From NCBI RefSeq assembly GCF_041734735.1, contig NC_134900.1:39941454-40005453 (forward strand): a stretch of 64,000 bases of DNA, read 5' to 3'. Position numbers and translations under genes: made by a program. This DNA comes from Babylonia areolata (lineage: Eukaryota; Mollusca; Gastropoda; Neogastropoda; Buccinidae). The notes under the pieces are model-generated. The model was not told the DNA's origin and did no database searches. It saw only the letters and a list, made by a program, of their open reading frames with translations. This document shows, piece after piece, positions 31,351 through 41,999 of this stretch; within the stretch, counting starts at the first letter, position 1; the number at the start of each line of letters is the position of its first letter.

Positions 31351-31673
31351 AAAGGAAATTTTCTATCTAAAATTATGTTTAAATAACATACTTTCCGTGA
31401 CCCAACTAGTGCAGACTCCGGCAGGGGTCTGACATTCCTGTCCTGTTCAAACTACTATCCGCCTATGTGGAGAAAACGAAACAACGGCCGATAACCTCCC
31501 GGAAGTAGGTAACCTCCCCTTTGTCCCACTGGCTAGCGCCCTCTTTTGACGGCAATATGCCATCACCAGCGCAGCGAGCAGGGAGAACAGGAAGCGGGGA
31601 GGACGGGAGGGTCTTAAATTTGGGTCACGGTAAGTGTTATTTAAACGAAATTTTAGATAGAAAATTTCCTTTT
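31351..31673. repeat. Inverted repeat with 53-54-bp arms
   Basis: The left arm, 31351-31404 (AAAGGAAATTTTCTATCTAA to CCGTGACCCA), matches the reverse complement of 31621-31673 with a few mismatches, enclosing about 216 bp. GTGACCCAACTAGTGCAG also occurs as a direct repeat just outside each arm (about 31397 and 31692). It could be a foldback element or a MITE, and no family is recognised. Confidence 0.75.
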
Positions 31674-31692
31674 AATTACACATACTTAACCG

Positions 31693-33010
31693 TGACCCAA
31701 CTAGTGCAGAATAGCGCGACAAGGTGGAGGGCTCGCCTGTTCTACTGTCTGTGTGCTGTGATGGCCTGTTGTGCAACTACCACAGAAGCGATGCCTCTTG
31801 AGCCATCATCCCGCAGGCGTGCGACGTCTCTCTGGTAGAAGTCGATGAGCCATCATCCCTAAAGCGATAGGTGTCCCTGAAGTAGAATTCCACGAAAGTA
31901 GAGTGTACTGTGCCACCTAAGGATATTGGTGCGGGCAAAGAAGACAGAAGTCCGCAGTCGTATTGTGGGGGAGGTCTGTGGACCACAGCTGTGCTGATAA
32001 ATGTAGCGCAAAGAAAATCGGGTCGGTGGGTTGAATCCAGACTTTACTGAGAGCCCTTTGAATCAAAGGAAGGGAAGGAAACACATACCCTTATAGGGTT
32101 GTCTCATCTGAGCGCGGATGAGCGTCAATGCAAGGAGGTGCTCATGCGGTTTGATCTGATGATTCCACAACAGATGTGGGCCGATAGTGGAAGTGATTTT
32201 TGTGCTTGAAGGAAACTGTGGCACGAGACAGAGGTAGGTCGCCATGTTTGGCTTGCCTTAGGCATGACAGCCAGATCTGTAGAGCTCCTCCATGCGAGCT
32301 GACAGGCAATGGGCACTCCCCCCCAACCCCCCACTTTTTTGTCGTTGCCAAAAAATAACAGCACTGGCATGTTGCCTATGCATAGGATGGCAGACATTTG
32401 GCAACAAAAGACTTGATGTCCCTGGTGTCTCTGGGACAGGGCTGTGTAATCGCCCAGGTAGGTACCATCACGAAGGAGCATATGGAAGGCTTGGTGGCTT
32501 CTCTACCTGAGTGTGGCATGTTGGAGCAACCTGCAGAAAGTTGTCGGCAGTCAATGGCTGGGTTGGATCAGGCTGTGGAAGTGCATTTCATGTGCCCACA
32601 GGTCACTGAGTCTCATTCTGTGGTGGAATTCCAAATGGAAGAGGGTTTCCATGGGGAAAATTTTTGCTGAAGGTTCTTTAGTGAGAAAGGGGACCAGATC
32701 CATGACAGGCCTCTGGCTGTGTGTGGTGTGCACTAAGTCTGGGATGGAGCGGGGCGGGGCAGGGAGGTAAGTGGCTCAAGATGTGTTGTACTGGCTATTG
32801 ACATCAAGGCACTGATCTGACATACGTTTTTAGTATGGCCAACTGCAAGGTGAGAGCTGTATTATCAGTGGTTTCTTGATTGCAAAGGGAAATCATTTGC
32901 AGCTTAGTCTTTCATGGATGACTATATCTCTCAGACTAGAAGTCAAATTGCACTGGGACTTAGTGCTGTAGCCTTGGGCCTAAGTAGCCTTTGGGATCCG
33001 TCCCAATGAT
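31693..33010. other. Unique interval, no recognisable gene
   Basis: Moderate-GC unique sequence with only short open frames and no domain or splice pattern I can support. A C-run precedes poly-T at about 32318-32340. Confidence 0.5.
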
Positions 33011-33013
33011 GAG

Positions 33014-33057
33014 TCCCTAACCCTAACCCAACTAACCCTAACCCTAACCCAAACCCA

Positions 33058-33096
<39 letters not shown>

Positions 33097-33167
33097 CTAA
33101 CCCTAAGCCTAACTCTAACCCTAACCCCAACCCTAAACCCTAACCCTAACCCTAACCAACCCAGGGC
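33014..33167 (-). repeat. Interstitial telomeric repeat (CCCTAA)n
   Basis: About 25 degenerate hexamers of CCCTAA, with CCCAACTAA, CCCTAAA and CCCCTAA variants, cover about 150 bp. TTAGGG is the metazoan telomere unit. Here it is internal and imperfect, flanked by unrelated unique DNA. Confidence 0.93.
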
Positions 33168-33330
33168 AGACACCCAGACACACACCCAGGACTAACCCCA
33201 TCCGGACGCACGCCCAGAACTAATCCCCTCGAACAACACAGCCTTCACCGAACCAAGTCCCCAGCCCTGAACAACTTCACCTTTAGGACAGCGTCAGTCA
33301 ACAAGGCGTTAACGCTATCTCTTTTCCTCT

Positions 33331-33365
33331 TTCTCTCTTCCTCTCTCTCTCTATCCCTCCCTCCC

Positions 33366-33422
<57 letters not shown>
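33331..33422 (+). repeat. (CT)n(GT)n microsatellite
   Basis: The CT-rich sequence is followed by a pure (CT) run and then (GT)n from 33389 to 33422. Confidence 0.93.
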
Positions 33423-33423
<1 letters not shown>

Positions 33424-33539
33424 TAATTCTGCGTGCTTATGGCACACGAGCGCAGACGCGCTATAGAACGACGCCATATTATGCCCGGCAGAATGTGTGT
33501 CGCTTTTGTGTGGATTTGGGGAATACTGATCTCAAGTTT

Positions 33540-33795
33540 GTGCATGTGACGTGGTTACAGCGTTGCACTTTCAATCTTGATTCCTGGGTTCGAATCACAG
33601 TCACGGTGCCCGATGGATGAAGGGTGGAGATTTTCCTGATCTCCTAGATCAACAGACCTCCAAGTTTATTAATAAAAGTCATATACGCACGCTAAAGATC
33701 CTGTGATCCATGTCAGCAATTCGGTGAGCTACTGAAACAAGAACATATCCAACATGCACTCTACCTAAAAAGGAGTGTACCTGCCTTCATGGCAG
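33540..33795 (+). mobile_element. tRNA-derived SINE, second family
   Basis: The head has an A-box-like TGACGTGGTTACAGCGTTGC and a perfect B-box core GGGTTCGAATC. The body contains GGTGGAGATTTTCCTGATCT, ACGCACGCTAAAGATCCTG, TGATCCATGTCAGCAATTCG and GCCTTCATGGCAGGG. This body type is widespread in molluscan genomes as far as I recall. The tRNA arms do not fold, so it is a SINE. Confidence 0.8.
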
Positions 33796-33796
33796 G

Positions 33797-33937
33797 GAGT
33801 TTCAGTATCAGTATCAGTAGCTCAAGGAGGCGTCACTGCGTTCGGACAAAACCATATACGCTACACCACATCTGCCAAGCAGATGCCTGACCAGCAGCGT
33901 AACCCAACGCGCTTAGTCAGGCCTTGAGAAAAAAAAC
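33797..33937 (+). mobile_element. Short SINE-like element, third family, copy 1
   Basis: TTTCAGTATCAGTATCAGTA, AGCTCAAGGAGGCGTCACTG, CATATACGCTACACCACATC, TGCCTGACCAGCAGCGTAAC and CAACGCGCTTAGTCAGGCC precede an A-rich tail. A second copy at 35683-35804 shares nearly the whole length. I know this sequence as a common caenogastropod repeat. It abuts the previous SINE directly. Confidence 0.8.
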
Positions 33938-34027
33938 AAAACCAAAAAACAACAAAAAAACAACAACAACAACAACAAAAAAAACAACAACAAAAAACCG
34001 GGGGAATAAATAATAGATAAGCTTGCA

Positions 34028-34058
<31 letters not shown>

Positions 34059-34245
34059 ATATAATATAGAAAAAGGTAGTAGTAATAATATTAGTAATAC
34101 TAATAAAATGATAATAATAAAACATAAATAAATAAATAAGACAACAATGGTGATAAATAAGCGAATAAATGTAAAATATGAAGACACACATTCACACATA
34201 CACCCACACATGCATAACAGAAATGCACCAAACATGCAGTTTCAC
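33938..34245. repeat. A-rich simple sequence (CAA, AAAT)
   Basis: Runs of CAA/AAAC follow the SINE tail, then (AAAT)n at about 34028-34060 and AT-rich sequence. No gene is seen. Confidence 0.8.
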
Positions 34246-34290
34246 ATATATGAAAGCACAGTCAAATACATATAAACGTACCTGAGCTCC

Positions 34291-34331
<41 letters not shown>

Positions 34332-34403
34332 GCATTACCGTGCACCTCCTCTAGCCCCCTCCTCCACACACTCATTTCTAGTCTAAGTATCGCAGCTTCC
34401 ACG

Positions 34404-34443
<40 letters not shown>

Positions 34444-34660
34444 ACTCACAGAGATGAACACTTACTTGTACAAGCACATATGAAAGCACAGTCAAATACA
34501 TATAAACGTACATGAGCTCCAACACACACACACACATTACCTTGCACCTCCTCTACCCCCTCCTCCACACACTCATTTCTAGTCTACGTATCGCAGCTTC
34601 CACGGCACACACACATACACACAAACACACACTCACAGAGATGAACACTTACTTGTACAA
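34246..34660 (+). repeat. Tandem duplication of about 230 bp with (CA)n inside
   Basis: ATATGAAAGCACAGTCAAAT, CCCTCCTCCACACACTCATT and GAGATGAACACTTACTTGTA each occur twice, about 230 bp apart. The two copies differ mainly in the length of their (CA)n tracts. Confidence 0.9.
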
Positions 34661-34715
34661 GCACACACACATACGCCCATATCTCCCACCCCCAACCCCA
34701 CACACGTACATACAA

Positions 34716-34719
<4 letters not shown>

Positions 34720-34771
<52 letters not shown>

Positions 34772-34861
34772 GTTCCAATATCCTGTTGCTCCCACAGTGT
34801 AGGCATGCATACACTCACATACCTCATCCTCTACCCCACCTCCCCCCGCACTCCCACCTCC

Positions 34862-34908
<47 letters not shown>
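34720..34908. repeat. (TA)n and (CA)n microsatellites
   Basis: (TA)n of about 50 bp lies at 34720-34770 and (CA)n at 34864-34908, separated by unique C-rich sequence. Confidence 0.93.
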
Positions 34909-34909
<1 letters not shown>

Positions 34910-35049
34910 ACACATATCTCTCCTGACACTTGTGTACACTTTCACTCTCGCGCATTCACAAACGCACTCAAAAGCACAGACCCACACATACACACAAACA
35001 CACACAGCCGCCACTGACTGGCCGCAAGAGGGATGGGAAAAGATCTCTG

Positions 35050-35505
35050 ATGCCAAGAACGTGGCGTCTAGTGTGTTGCTCAGTCTATTGTATTTGGAAA
35101 GGCCCACAGAGACTTTGTTCCGTTTTGAAGAAATTTGCGCAATGTTGGTTTGGAAATGATGCCGATATTTGTTTGATTTGCAAAGCATCGTGCTCAACCT
35201 TTCATGTTAGACTTGCGGCCGCTCCCTCTCTCTGCTTTTATTTCTTTGAGGCGATCGATGGTGTGATGGCCTTGCACCTGTTCTTTTTGGTATTCTTTGA
35301 CTTTTCTGAGGATTTCCGATTTTCCTAGATGTAGGCCGCTCGTTGGTGTTGCGTTACCAGCAAGTCTGTCAGCTCGCTCATTTCCCTTAACACCTGCATG
35401 TCCCGGGCAGTATGACCATGTGAGTTTTTTAATCTGAAAGTTGCGCATTGCGTTATGCCACTCTGGGCTTCCCATTCCGTTTTCAATTTTCTGTATGAGG
35501 TTCAT
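35050..35505 (-). pseudogene. LINE RNase H C-terminal fragment
   Basis: The minus-strand frame reads LTWSYCPGHAGVKGNERADR followed by LAG, the terminal RNase HI motif of LINE polyproteins (PGH-x-GV-x-GNE-x-AD). A Lys/Glu-rich tail follows. The upstream half of the domain is missing. It lies opposite in strand to the first-half fragment at 30930-31311, and nothing shows the two came from one element. Confidence 0.8.
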
Positions 35506-35682
35506 TGAGAAACTGACGTGTGTTCATTGAGAAACTGACGTGTGACGGGGAACAAACGGCCACACACGTTAAAACGCTCTGGTACATACGAGTGAAAGTT
35601 GTAGTTGCAGCCCACGAACGCAGAAGACAAAGTGGAAGAGAACGAGGCTTGCGCACAGTAATCCGATCTAAACTTGTTTCGT

Positions 35683-35804
35683 TTTCAGTTTCTCAAGGAA
35701 CCGTCACTTCGTTCGGACAAATCCATATACGCTACACCACACATGCCTTGTCAGATGCCTGACCAGCAGCATAACCCAACGCGCTTAGCTAGGCCTTGAG
35801 GGCA
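35683..35804 (+). mobile_element. Short SINE-like element, third family, copy 2
   Basis: It shares CATATACGCTACACCACA, TCAGATGCCTGACCAGCAGC and ACCCAACGCGCTTAGC with 33797-33937, with a few indels and no A-rich tail. Confidence 0.78.
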
Positions 35805-35867
35805 TGCATACATATTTGTGTACCTATCAGAGTGGATTTTTTCTGTAGAATTTCGCCAGAGGACGAC

Positions 35868-36070
35868 ACATGATTATCATCATGAGTTCTTTTTCAGCGC
35901 GCCAAGTGCGTCCTGCACACGGGACCTCGCTTTATCGTCTCATCCAAGTGACTAGACACTCAGTTTGATTTTGCAGTCCCTCTCGGAAGAAAGGGCCAGA
36001 CAGCCATTCGAACCCAGACCCTCGCAGACACTATATTGGCAGATGAGTGTCCGAACCATTCTGCCCCCTT
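35868..36070 (-). mobile_element. tRNA-derived SINE, minus strand
   Basis: On the minus strand GGCAGAATGGTTCGGACAC (A-box region) and GGGTTCGAATGG (B box) are followed by TTGGATGAGACGATAAAGCG and GTGTGCAGGACGCACTTGG, the same body as the element at 12975-13372. It is truncated after AAAAAGAAC. Confidence 0.78.
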
Positions 36071-36589
36071 ACTCCTAAACCTGCTACATTTTGAAGGAAC
36101 CGAATGGAAGTGACAAAATCTGATTTAAAACCTATGAACGGTCCAATTTACATTTGATAAGAAAGACTCCCCCTCTCTCCATGGAGGACGCACGTGCGTG
36201 CATTCAAGTTTCAAATCAGAATGTTCCTTTACCTCCAGTTCATGTCTGGCGAGTTTCAGCTGGACCTTTCAGACCACCATGCCCTGGTAAATGGAATATG
36301 AACAAGGAAATTGTATTTCCCAGTTGAACAATTCCTTGAATCATCGAAAAGATTAAATGAATTGAAAATAGTATTTCATAGAATCTGATCATTTAGCACA
36401 TTCCGTTATGAAGTCAATTTTTTTTGGGGGGGCTTCACTGCCAATTTTCCTCTGTTTTTATTTACTGATTTGTTTAATACAAGTTCTGTTTCCTTCGTTG
36501 CTGTGATATGTTCCCTTCACCATGTGTGCAGTGTGTAAACACATCTGATTTTCAAGAAACGTATTCTCACAAGATGGCAAACCCCAGAA

Positions 36590-37265
36590 CTCAGTTCTTT
36601 CAGGTGTGACCTTAAAAAAACCTCCCTCTTTCACTCCGTCAATGCCTAGCACTCAGTGTGGCCTTAAAAACCTTCCTCTTTCACTCCGTCAATGCCTAGC
36701 ACTCAGTGTGGCCTTAAAAACCTTCCTCTTTCACTCCGTCAATGCCTAGCACTCAGTGTGGCCTTAAAAACCTTCCTCTTTCACTCCGTCAAAGCCCAGC
36801 ACTCAGTGTGGCCTTAAAAACCTTCCTCTTTCACTCCGTCAATGCCTAGCACTCAGTGTGGCCTTTAAAACCTTCCTCTTTCACTCCGTCAAAGCCAAGC
36901 ACTCAGCGTGGCCTTAAAAACCTTCCTCTTTCACTCCGTCAATGCCTAGCACTCAGTGTGGCCTTTAAAACCTTCCTCTTTCACTCCGTCAATGCCTAGC
37001 ACTCAGTGTGGCCTTTAAAACCTCCCTCTTACAATTCGTCAAAGCCAAGCACTCAGTGTGGCCTTTAAAACCTCCCTCTTACAATTCGTCAAAGCCCAGC
37101 ACTCAGTGTGGCCTTTAAAACCTCCCTCTTACAATTCGTCAATGCCTAGCACTCAGCGTGGCCTTTAAAACCTCCCTCTTTCACTCCGTCAATGCCTAGC
37201 ACTCAGCGTGGCCTTAAAAACCTCCCTCTTACAATTCGTCAAAGCCAAGCACTCAGTGTGGCCTT
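36590..37265 (+). repeat. 50-bp minisatellite, about 13 copies
   Basis: The unit holds AATGCCTAGCACTCAGTGTG, then GCCTTAAAAACC and a CT-rich end, with an exact 50-bp step (36661, 36711). A second subtype has TTACAATTCGTC. Degenerate partial copies continue to about 37400. Confidence 0.95.
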
Positions 37266-37399
37266 TACCCCACCCCCACCCCCCATCTCCCCCGCCCCCC
37301 TCCCTTTCACTCCGTCAAAGCCCAACACTCAGTTCTTTCAGGCGTGGCCTTAAGAAAACTCCCTTCCTCTTTCCCTTCATCAAACCCCTGCATTGTTTG

Positions 37400-37810
37400 T
37401 GGCCTTACACTTGAAGCGAAAATCTGTTGAGCGTGTTTACATGGCTGCCAGAATGTGCAATACAGAAGAGGTGGCTAGAATTTTGTTTGATTTTCTGCAC
37501 AACGTCGACAATAACAACTACAAAAACGTGATAGAAAACGAAAGTACTGTTGTTGATCAACTGAAGTGATTCATGTTACCCTGATGATAATTACATGCTG
37601 CAAGGTACATCAACATGAAGGGGGCGGAGTCATGTCAGAAGTGGGTATGGAAAAAACGCAATATCTTATCTTGAAACCTTTATTTTGGGGTTTTCATCTA
37701 CTATGAAACCCTCCAGATAAAAGCTTCAAACCAAAATATTGTCTACAGTGAGGTTTTGTGTTGTCGGTGGTGTTGTGTGATAGTGTATGTGGGTGTTTGG
37801 GTGGGAGGGT

Positions 37811-37852
<42 letters not shown>

Positions 37853-38360
37853 TGGTTATGGAAAGTGATTATGTTTAAAACAACATGATAGTGCAGGAAA
37901 GAACATAACTGCACTTGGTTAATGTGTCTAATACATTTGCTAATATTTTAGCACTATTTCCACACATAGAATAAACTTACTTGAATTTTCTTCTTTTTTC
38001 TCTCCAAAATATCTTCCCCAGATTGGGAGTAAATCCCATCCTCTCAACATTGAACTTATGATAATAATATTTTGCATTTATTTTCCTTCAAGAAAACATA
38101 TACTTTTGTATACTTTTGAACATAATTTATTTTTTGTGATTTTTAGAGGTTGGTGATTGTTTTGCACAAATCACAAACAGTTCGGGAAGAGAAAGGATTC
38201 AAACCCCCCTTCCTCTTTCCAAAACACCTCCTACACTAACCCCCGCCCCGCCACTGACGCTCTTTTGTCCTTAGCATCACGTATGTCTTTCTTTCCCGTG
38301 TTTCACAGTGATGTGCGTGAAAGGTGGCTGTGACAGCGCTTTGTTTCCGCACCGTCTGTG
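37400..38360. other. Unique interval, no recognisable gene
   Basis: Mostly AT-rich unique sequence with (GT)n at 37814-37852. No exon or domain stood out. Confidence 0.5.
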
Positions 38361-38365
38361 CACGT

Positions 38366-38692
38366 TGATGATAATGATGATGACGATAATGATAATGATG
38401 AAGAATATGATGAAGCTGATGATGATTGTGATCATGGTGGTGATGATAATGGTGATGATGATGATGATGGTTGTGGTGGTGGTGGTGGTGATAAATGATA
38501 ATGATGATGGGGATTATGATGATGGTGGTGTTGATGATGTTGATGATGATGGTGATGATGATGGTGATGATGATGATGATGATGATGATGGTGATGATAA
38601 TGATGGTTATGATGATGATGGTGGTGGTGATTATGATGATGATGATGATGATGATGGTGGTGATTATGATGATGATGACGGTGGTGGTGATT

Positions 38693-38724
<32 letters not shown>

Positions 38725-38897
38725 GATGATGATGATAGTGACGATGATGGTGGTGTTGATGATGATGGTGGTGATGGTTATGATGTTGATGCTCATGATG
38801 ATGGTGATAATAATGATGGTGATGATGATGGTGATGATGAGGGTGATAATAATGATGGTGATGATGATGGTGATGATGATGGTGATGATGGTTTTGC
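38366..38897 (+). repeat. Imperfect (GAT)n trinucleotide tract, about 530 bp
   Basis: GAT, GGT and occasional AAT or GTT triplets continue with triplet periodicity for over 500 bp. It reads as poly-Asp/Met on one strand and poly-His/Ile on the other. No exon context supports translation. Confidence 0.93.
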
Positions 38898-39128
38898 ACG
38901 AAAGACAATGACAGCCAGGTAAGATCATCACCTGACGATCTGTGTCAGTTCAAGTTATTGTCAAATATCGATGCACCGGGATAAGGGGCATGGTTGTCAA
39001 GAAATGTGGGCAAGTTGGGATGAAGAAAGTACGAAAGAAAGACAGAAAGAAAGAAAGAAATGTAAACAAAAAGAAGAAAAAACCGTAGATGCATCTGTTC
39101 ACACAGATGCAACGTGCACAGAAATAAG

Positions 39129-39159
39129 TAGTCTCTCTCTCTCTCTCTCTCTCTCTCTC

Positions 39160-39223
<64 letters not shown>

Positions 39224-39236
39224 AGAGAGAGAGAGA
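39129..39236. repeat. (CT)n-(TA)n-(GA)n palindromic microsatellite
   Basis: About 28 bp of (CT)n, about 34 bp of (TA)n and about 42 bp of (GA)n follow one another. The CT and GA arms are mutually complementary and the centre is self-complementary, so the whole tract can fold as one hairpin. Confidence 0.93.
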
Positions 39237-39345
39237 GACACTTAAACACATGGACACCGACAGACACATTCAGTCACTCCCAGACTGGCAGTCCTGTTTT
39301 TTGCACTTCCTATCTTGAGCAGGGAAAGTGCGTGCCTGTTCGGAG

Positions 39346-39470
39346 AGAGACAGTCAGAGAGAGTGAGTGAGCGAGAGGGGTGGAGGGAGACAGTCAGAGA
39401 GAGTGAGTGAGCGAGAGGGGTGGAGGGAGACAGTCAGAGAGAGTGAGTGAGCGAGAGGGGTGGAGGGAGA
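39346..39470 (+). repeat. 44-bp minisatellite, three copies
   Basis: GGGAGACAGTCAGAGAGAGT followed by GAGTGAGCGAGAGGGGTGGA repeats three times, then passes into GACA/GAGA simple sequence. (GCGA)n(GA)n lies at 39550-39608. Confidence 0.9.
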
Positions 39471-39567
39471 CAGACAGACAAAGAGGCAGACAGAGAGAGA
39501 GAGCATCATTCACTGCTTGATCAGCTGCCTTGGGTTGCAGAGCCTCACGGCGAGCGAGCGAGCGAGC

Positions 39568-39608
<41 letters not shown>

Positions 39609-39610
<2 letters not shown>

Positions 39611-40611
39611 GCCGGTTTGCAGCCCCTCCATCCCCATTCCAAGCAGCGCTCTCCATTGCACACACCGCCATGTGTTTGTTGCCCCTCCACGTCTGGCGTG
39701 CATGTGAATCAGGTCAGCATCTTTCACCTTTCAGGACACTTGTCTCACGTGCCCCTTGACGCTGCTGCCTCATGTTTCGTGCGTCACTCTTGCACAGACC
39801 ACCACTCGCCTGTCTTTAGAATCAAACTCCTGGTCTACGCAATGCCCGGTCTGTCGCTGTCCAACATATTCAACGCAAAGTGTCGGCCGTTGGATGCGTG
39901 ATCGGAAAAAGCTGCAGGCGATTTGGTGTTATAGTTCATAAACTGACATACCGAATTTCTTTCGTTTCTGTAGAGGGGCCTACTGTTTGGAAACCCAGGA
40001 ATTGGAACGAGCAGTCTAGTGACCTGTCAGATTCTGCTGCTAGCAAAACGTGAACGGAAATACAATGTCGAAGAGTTGCAGTTTACAGCATCAGGTGAAG
40101 CATTTACACACGAGCTACAGATTGTTCATTATTGATGAACGGTATAAATTCTGCTGGGCTGGAGTGGTGTGAGCGCCGTGTCCAGGGAAACACAGGATCA
40201 ATCCTAGTCGGTGACCAACAAGATTTTCCTGGCAGTGTTTGTTGCGGGTCAAGTTTCACACCTGTGCAGGGACCAATCATCGTGGTGTTTTCCCCGTTCC
40301 GCACACAGCCTGCTATCGATCCACGGCAACCAGAGGCCGGGAACCACGTTGTTCGTGGCTCACGTTGAGGCTGGGAGGGAAAACAACCATTGCTGAGCTG
40401 CAAGTTGGAGGATGAAGCAATTTACAGGCTGGGTTTAAGAATCGGAGAAAGTAAAACAGATCCGAAAAGGAAAGGAAGAAAGGGAAAAACACATCAAGAA
40501 AAGAACGATAGACAGAAGGAAAGTAAGAAAGTAAGAAAAAGACAATGAGAAAAAGGAGAGAAAAGAAGGAATAGAAAGATACAAACGGCAGAAGCGGCAA
40601 TAGCTGTCGTC
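39609..40611. other. Largest unique island before the array belt
   Basis: About 1 kb of mixed-composition unique DNA. Several short open frames overlap at 39617-39940 and 40132-40396, none resembling a known family. It could hold untranslated or upstream exons of the candidate gene at 45053, but nothing in it demands this. 40440-40600 is A/G-rich. Confidence 0.4.
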
Positions 40612-40700
40612 AGAACGGGGAGTCATTATTCAGTATGTTTTAGAACGGGGAGTCATTATTCAGTGTGTTTTAGAACGGGGAGTCATTATTCAGTGTGTTT
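40612..40700 (+). repeat. 30-bp repeat, three copies
   Basis: AGAACGGGGAGTCATTATTC followed by AGTRTGTTTT occurs three times with a 30-bp step. Confidence 0.9.
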
Positions 40701-40744
40701 TCTGAACGTGTCGCCTTGAAGCATTCTGTAAACAGGGCTGTCTA

Positions 40745-41655
40745 ACACACAGTGTGAAGCCTTCAGTCACCAAGACTGGATAACACAGTGTGAAGCCTTC
40801 ACCAGGACTGTATAACAGTGTGAAGCCTTCAGTCACCAGGACTGTATAACACAGTGTGAAGCCTTCAGTCACCAGGACTGTATAACACAGTGTGAAGCCT
40901 TCACCAGGACTGTATAACACAGTGTGAAGCCTTCAGTCACCAGGACTGTATAACACAGTGTGAAGCCTTCAGTTACCAGGACTGTATAACACTGTGAAGC
41001 CTTCAGTCACCAGGACTGGATAACACAGTGTGAAGCCTTCAGTTACCAGGACTGTATAACAGTGTGAAGCCTTCACCAGGACTGTATAACAGTGTGAAGC
41101 CTTCAGTCACCAGGACTGTATAACACACAGTGTGAAGCCTTCAGTCACCAGGACTGGATAACACAGTGTGAAGCCTTCAGTCACCAGGACTGTATAACAG
41201 TGTGAAGCCTTCAGTTACCAGGACTGTATAACAGTGTGAAGCCTTCAGTCACCAGGACTGGATAACACAGTGTGAAGCCTTCAGTTACCAGGACTGTATA
41301 ACAGTGTGAAGCCTTCAGTCACCAGGACTTGATAACACACAGTGTGAAGCCTTCAGTCACCTGGACTGGATAACACACAGTGTGAAGCCTTCAGTCACCA
41401 GGACTGTATAACACACAGTGTGAAGCCTTCAGTCACCAGGACTGGATAACACAGTGTGAAGCCTTCAGTCACCAGGACTGGATAACACAGTGTGAAGCCT
41501 TCATCAGGACTGTATAACACAGTGTGAAGCCTTCAGTCACCAGGACTGTATAACACAGTGTGAAGCCTTCAGTCACCTGGACTGTATAACACAGTGTGAA
41601 GCCTTCAGTCACCAGGACTGGATAACACAGTGTGAAGCCTTCAGTCACCTGGGCA
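40745..41655 (+). repeat. 36-38-bp minisatellite, about 25 copies
   Basis: CAGTGTGAAGCCTTCAGTCA followed by CCAGGACTGTATAACA repeats. Variants lack the AGTC or add ACAC, giving units of about 29 to 38 bp. Confidence 0.95.
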
Positions 41656-41685
41656 AACTTACCACCTCTGCTTTTCAGATGGTCA

Positions 41686-41990
41686 CGACATTCATACATA
41701 CTGTATCGCTGGCATACAGTTAACGTTTGGCTGAGCAAGGACATCTACATTCATACATATTGTATCACTGGCGGACAGTGAACGTTTGGCTGAGCAAGGA
41801 CATCTTCATTCATACATACTGTATCACTGGCGGATAGTTAACGTTTGGATGAGCAAGGACATCTTCATTCATACATACTGTATCGCTGGCGGACAGTTAA
41901 TGTTTGGCTGAGCAAGGACATCTACATTAAACACATACTGTATCACTGGTGGACAGTTAATGTTTGGCTGAGCAAGGACATCTTCAGCTG
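41686..41990 (+). repeat. 60-bp minisatellite, five copies
   Basis: Copies contain TTCATACATACTGTATCGCT, GGACAGTTAACGTTTGGCTG and AGCAAGGACATC. On the minus strand each copy reads CCTTGCTCAG, which resembles a splice acceptor. The copy nearest 41667 runs into AGGTG-GTAAGT, a strong minus-strand donor. Confidence 0.93.
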
Positions 41991-41999
41991 TTGTGGATA

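Noticed and set aside
33540-33610. Possible tRNA gene (GGGTTCGAATC B box)
   Set aside because: Acceptor and anticodon stems do not pair, and the sequence continues into a known SINE-type body.
38308-38931. Poly-Asp/Met and poly-His/Ile open frames
   Set aside because: A (GAT)n trinucleotide tract is open in most phases by construction.
39617-39941. Overlapping plus frames of about 60-95 codons in the unique island
   Set aside because: Two frames are open over the same DNA, neither resembles a known protein and no clear splice structure supports either.
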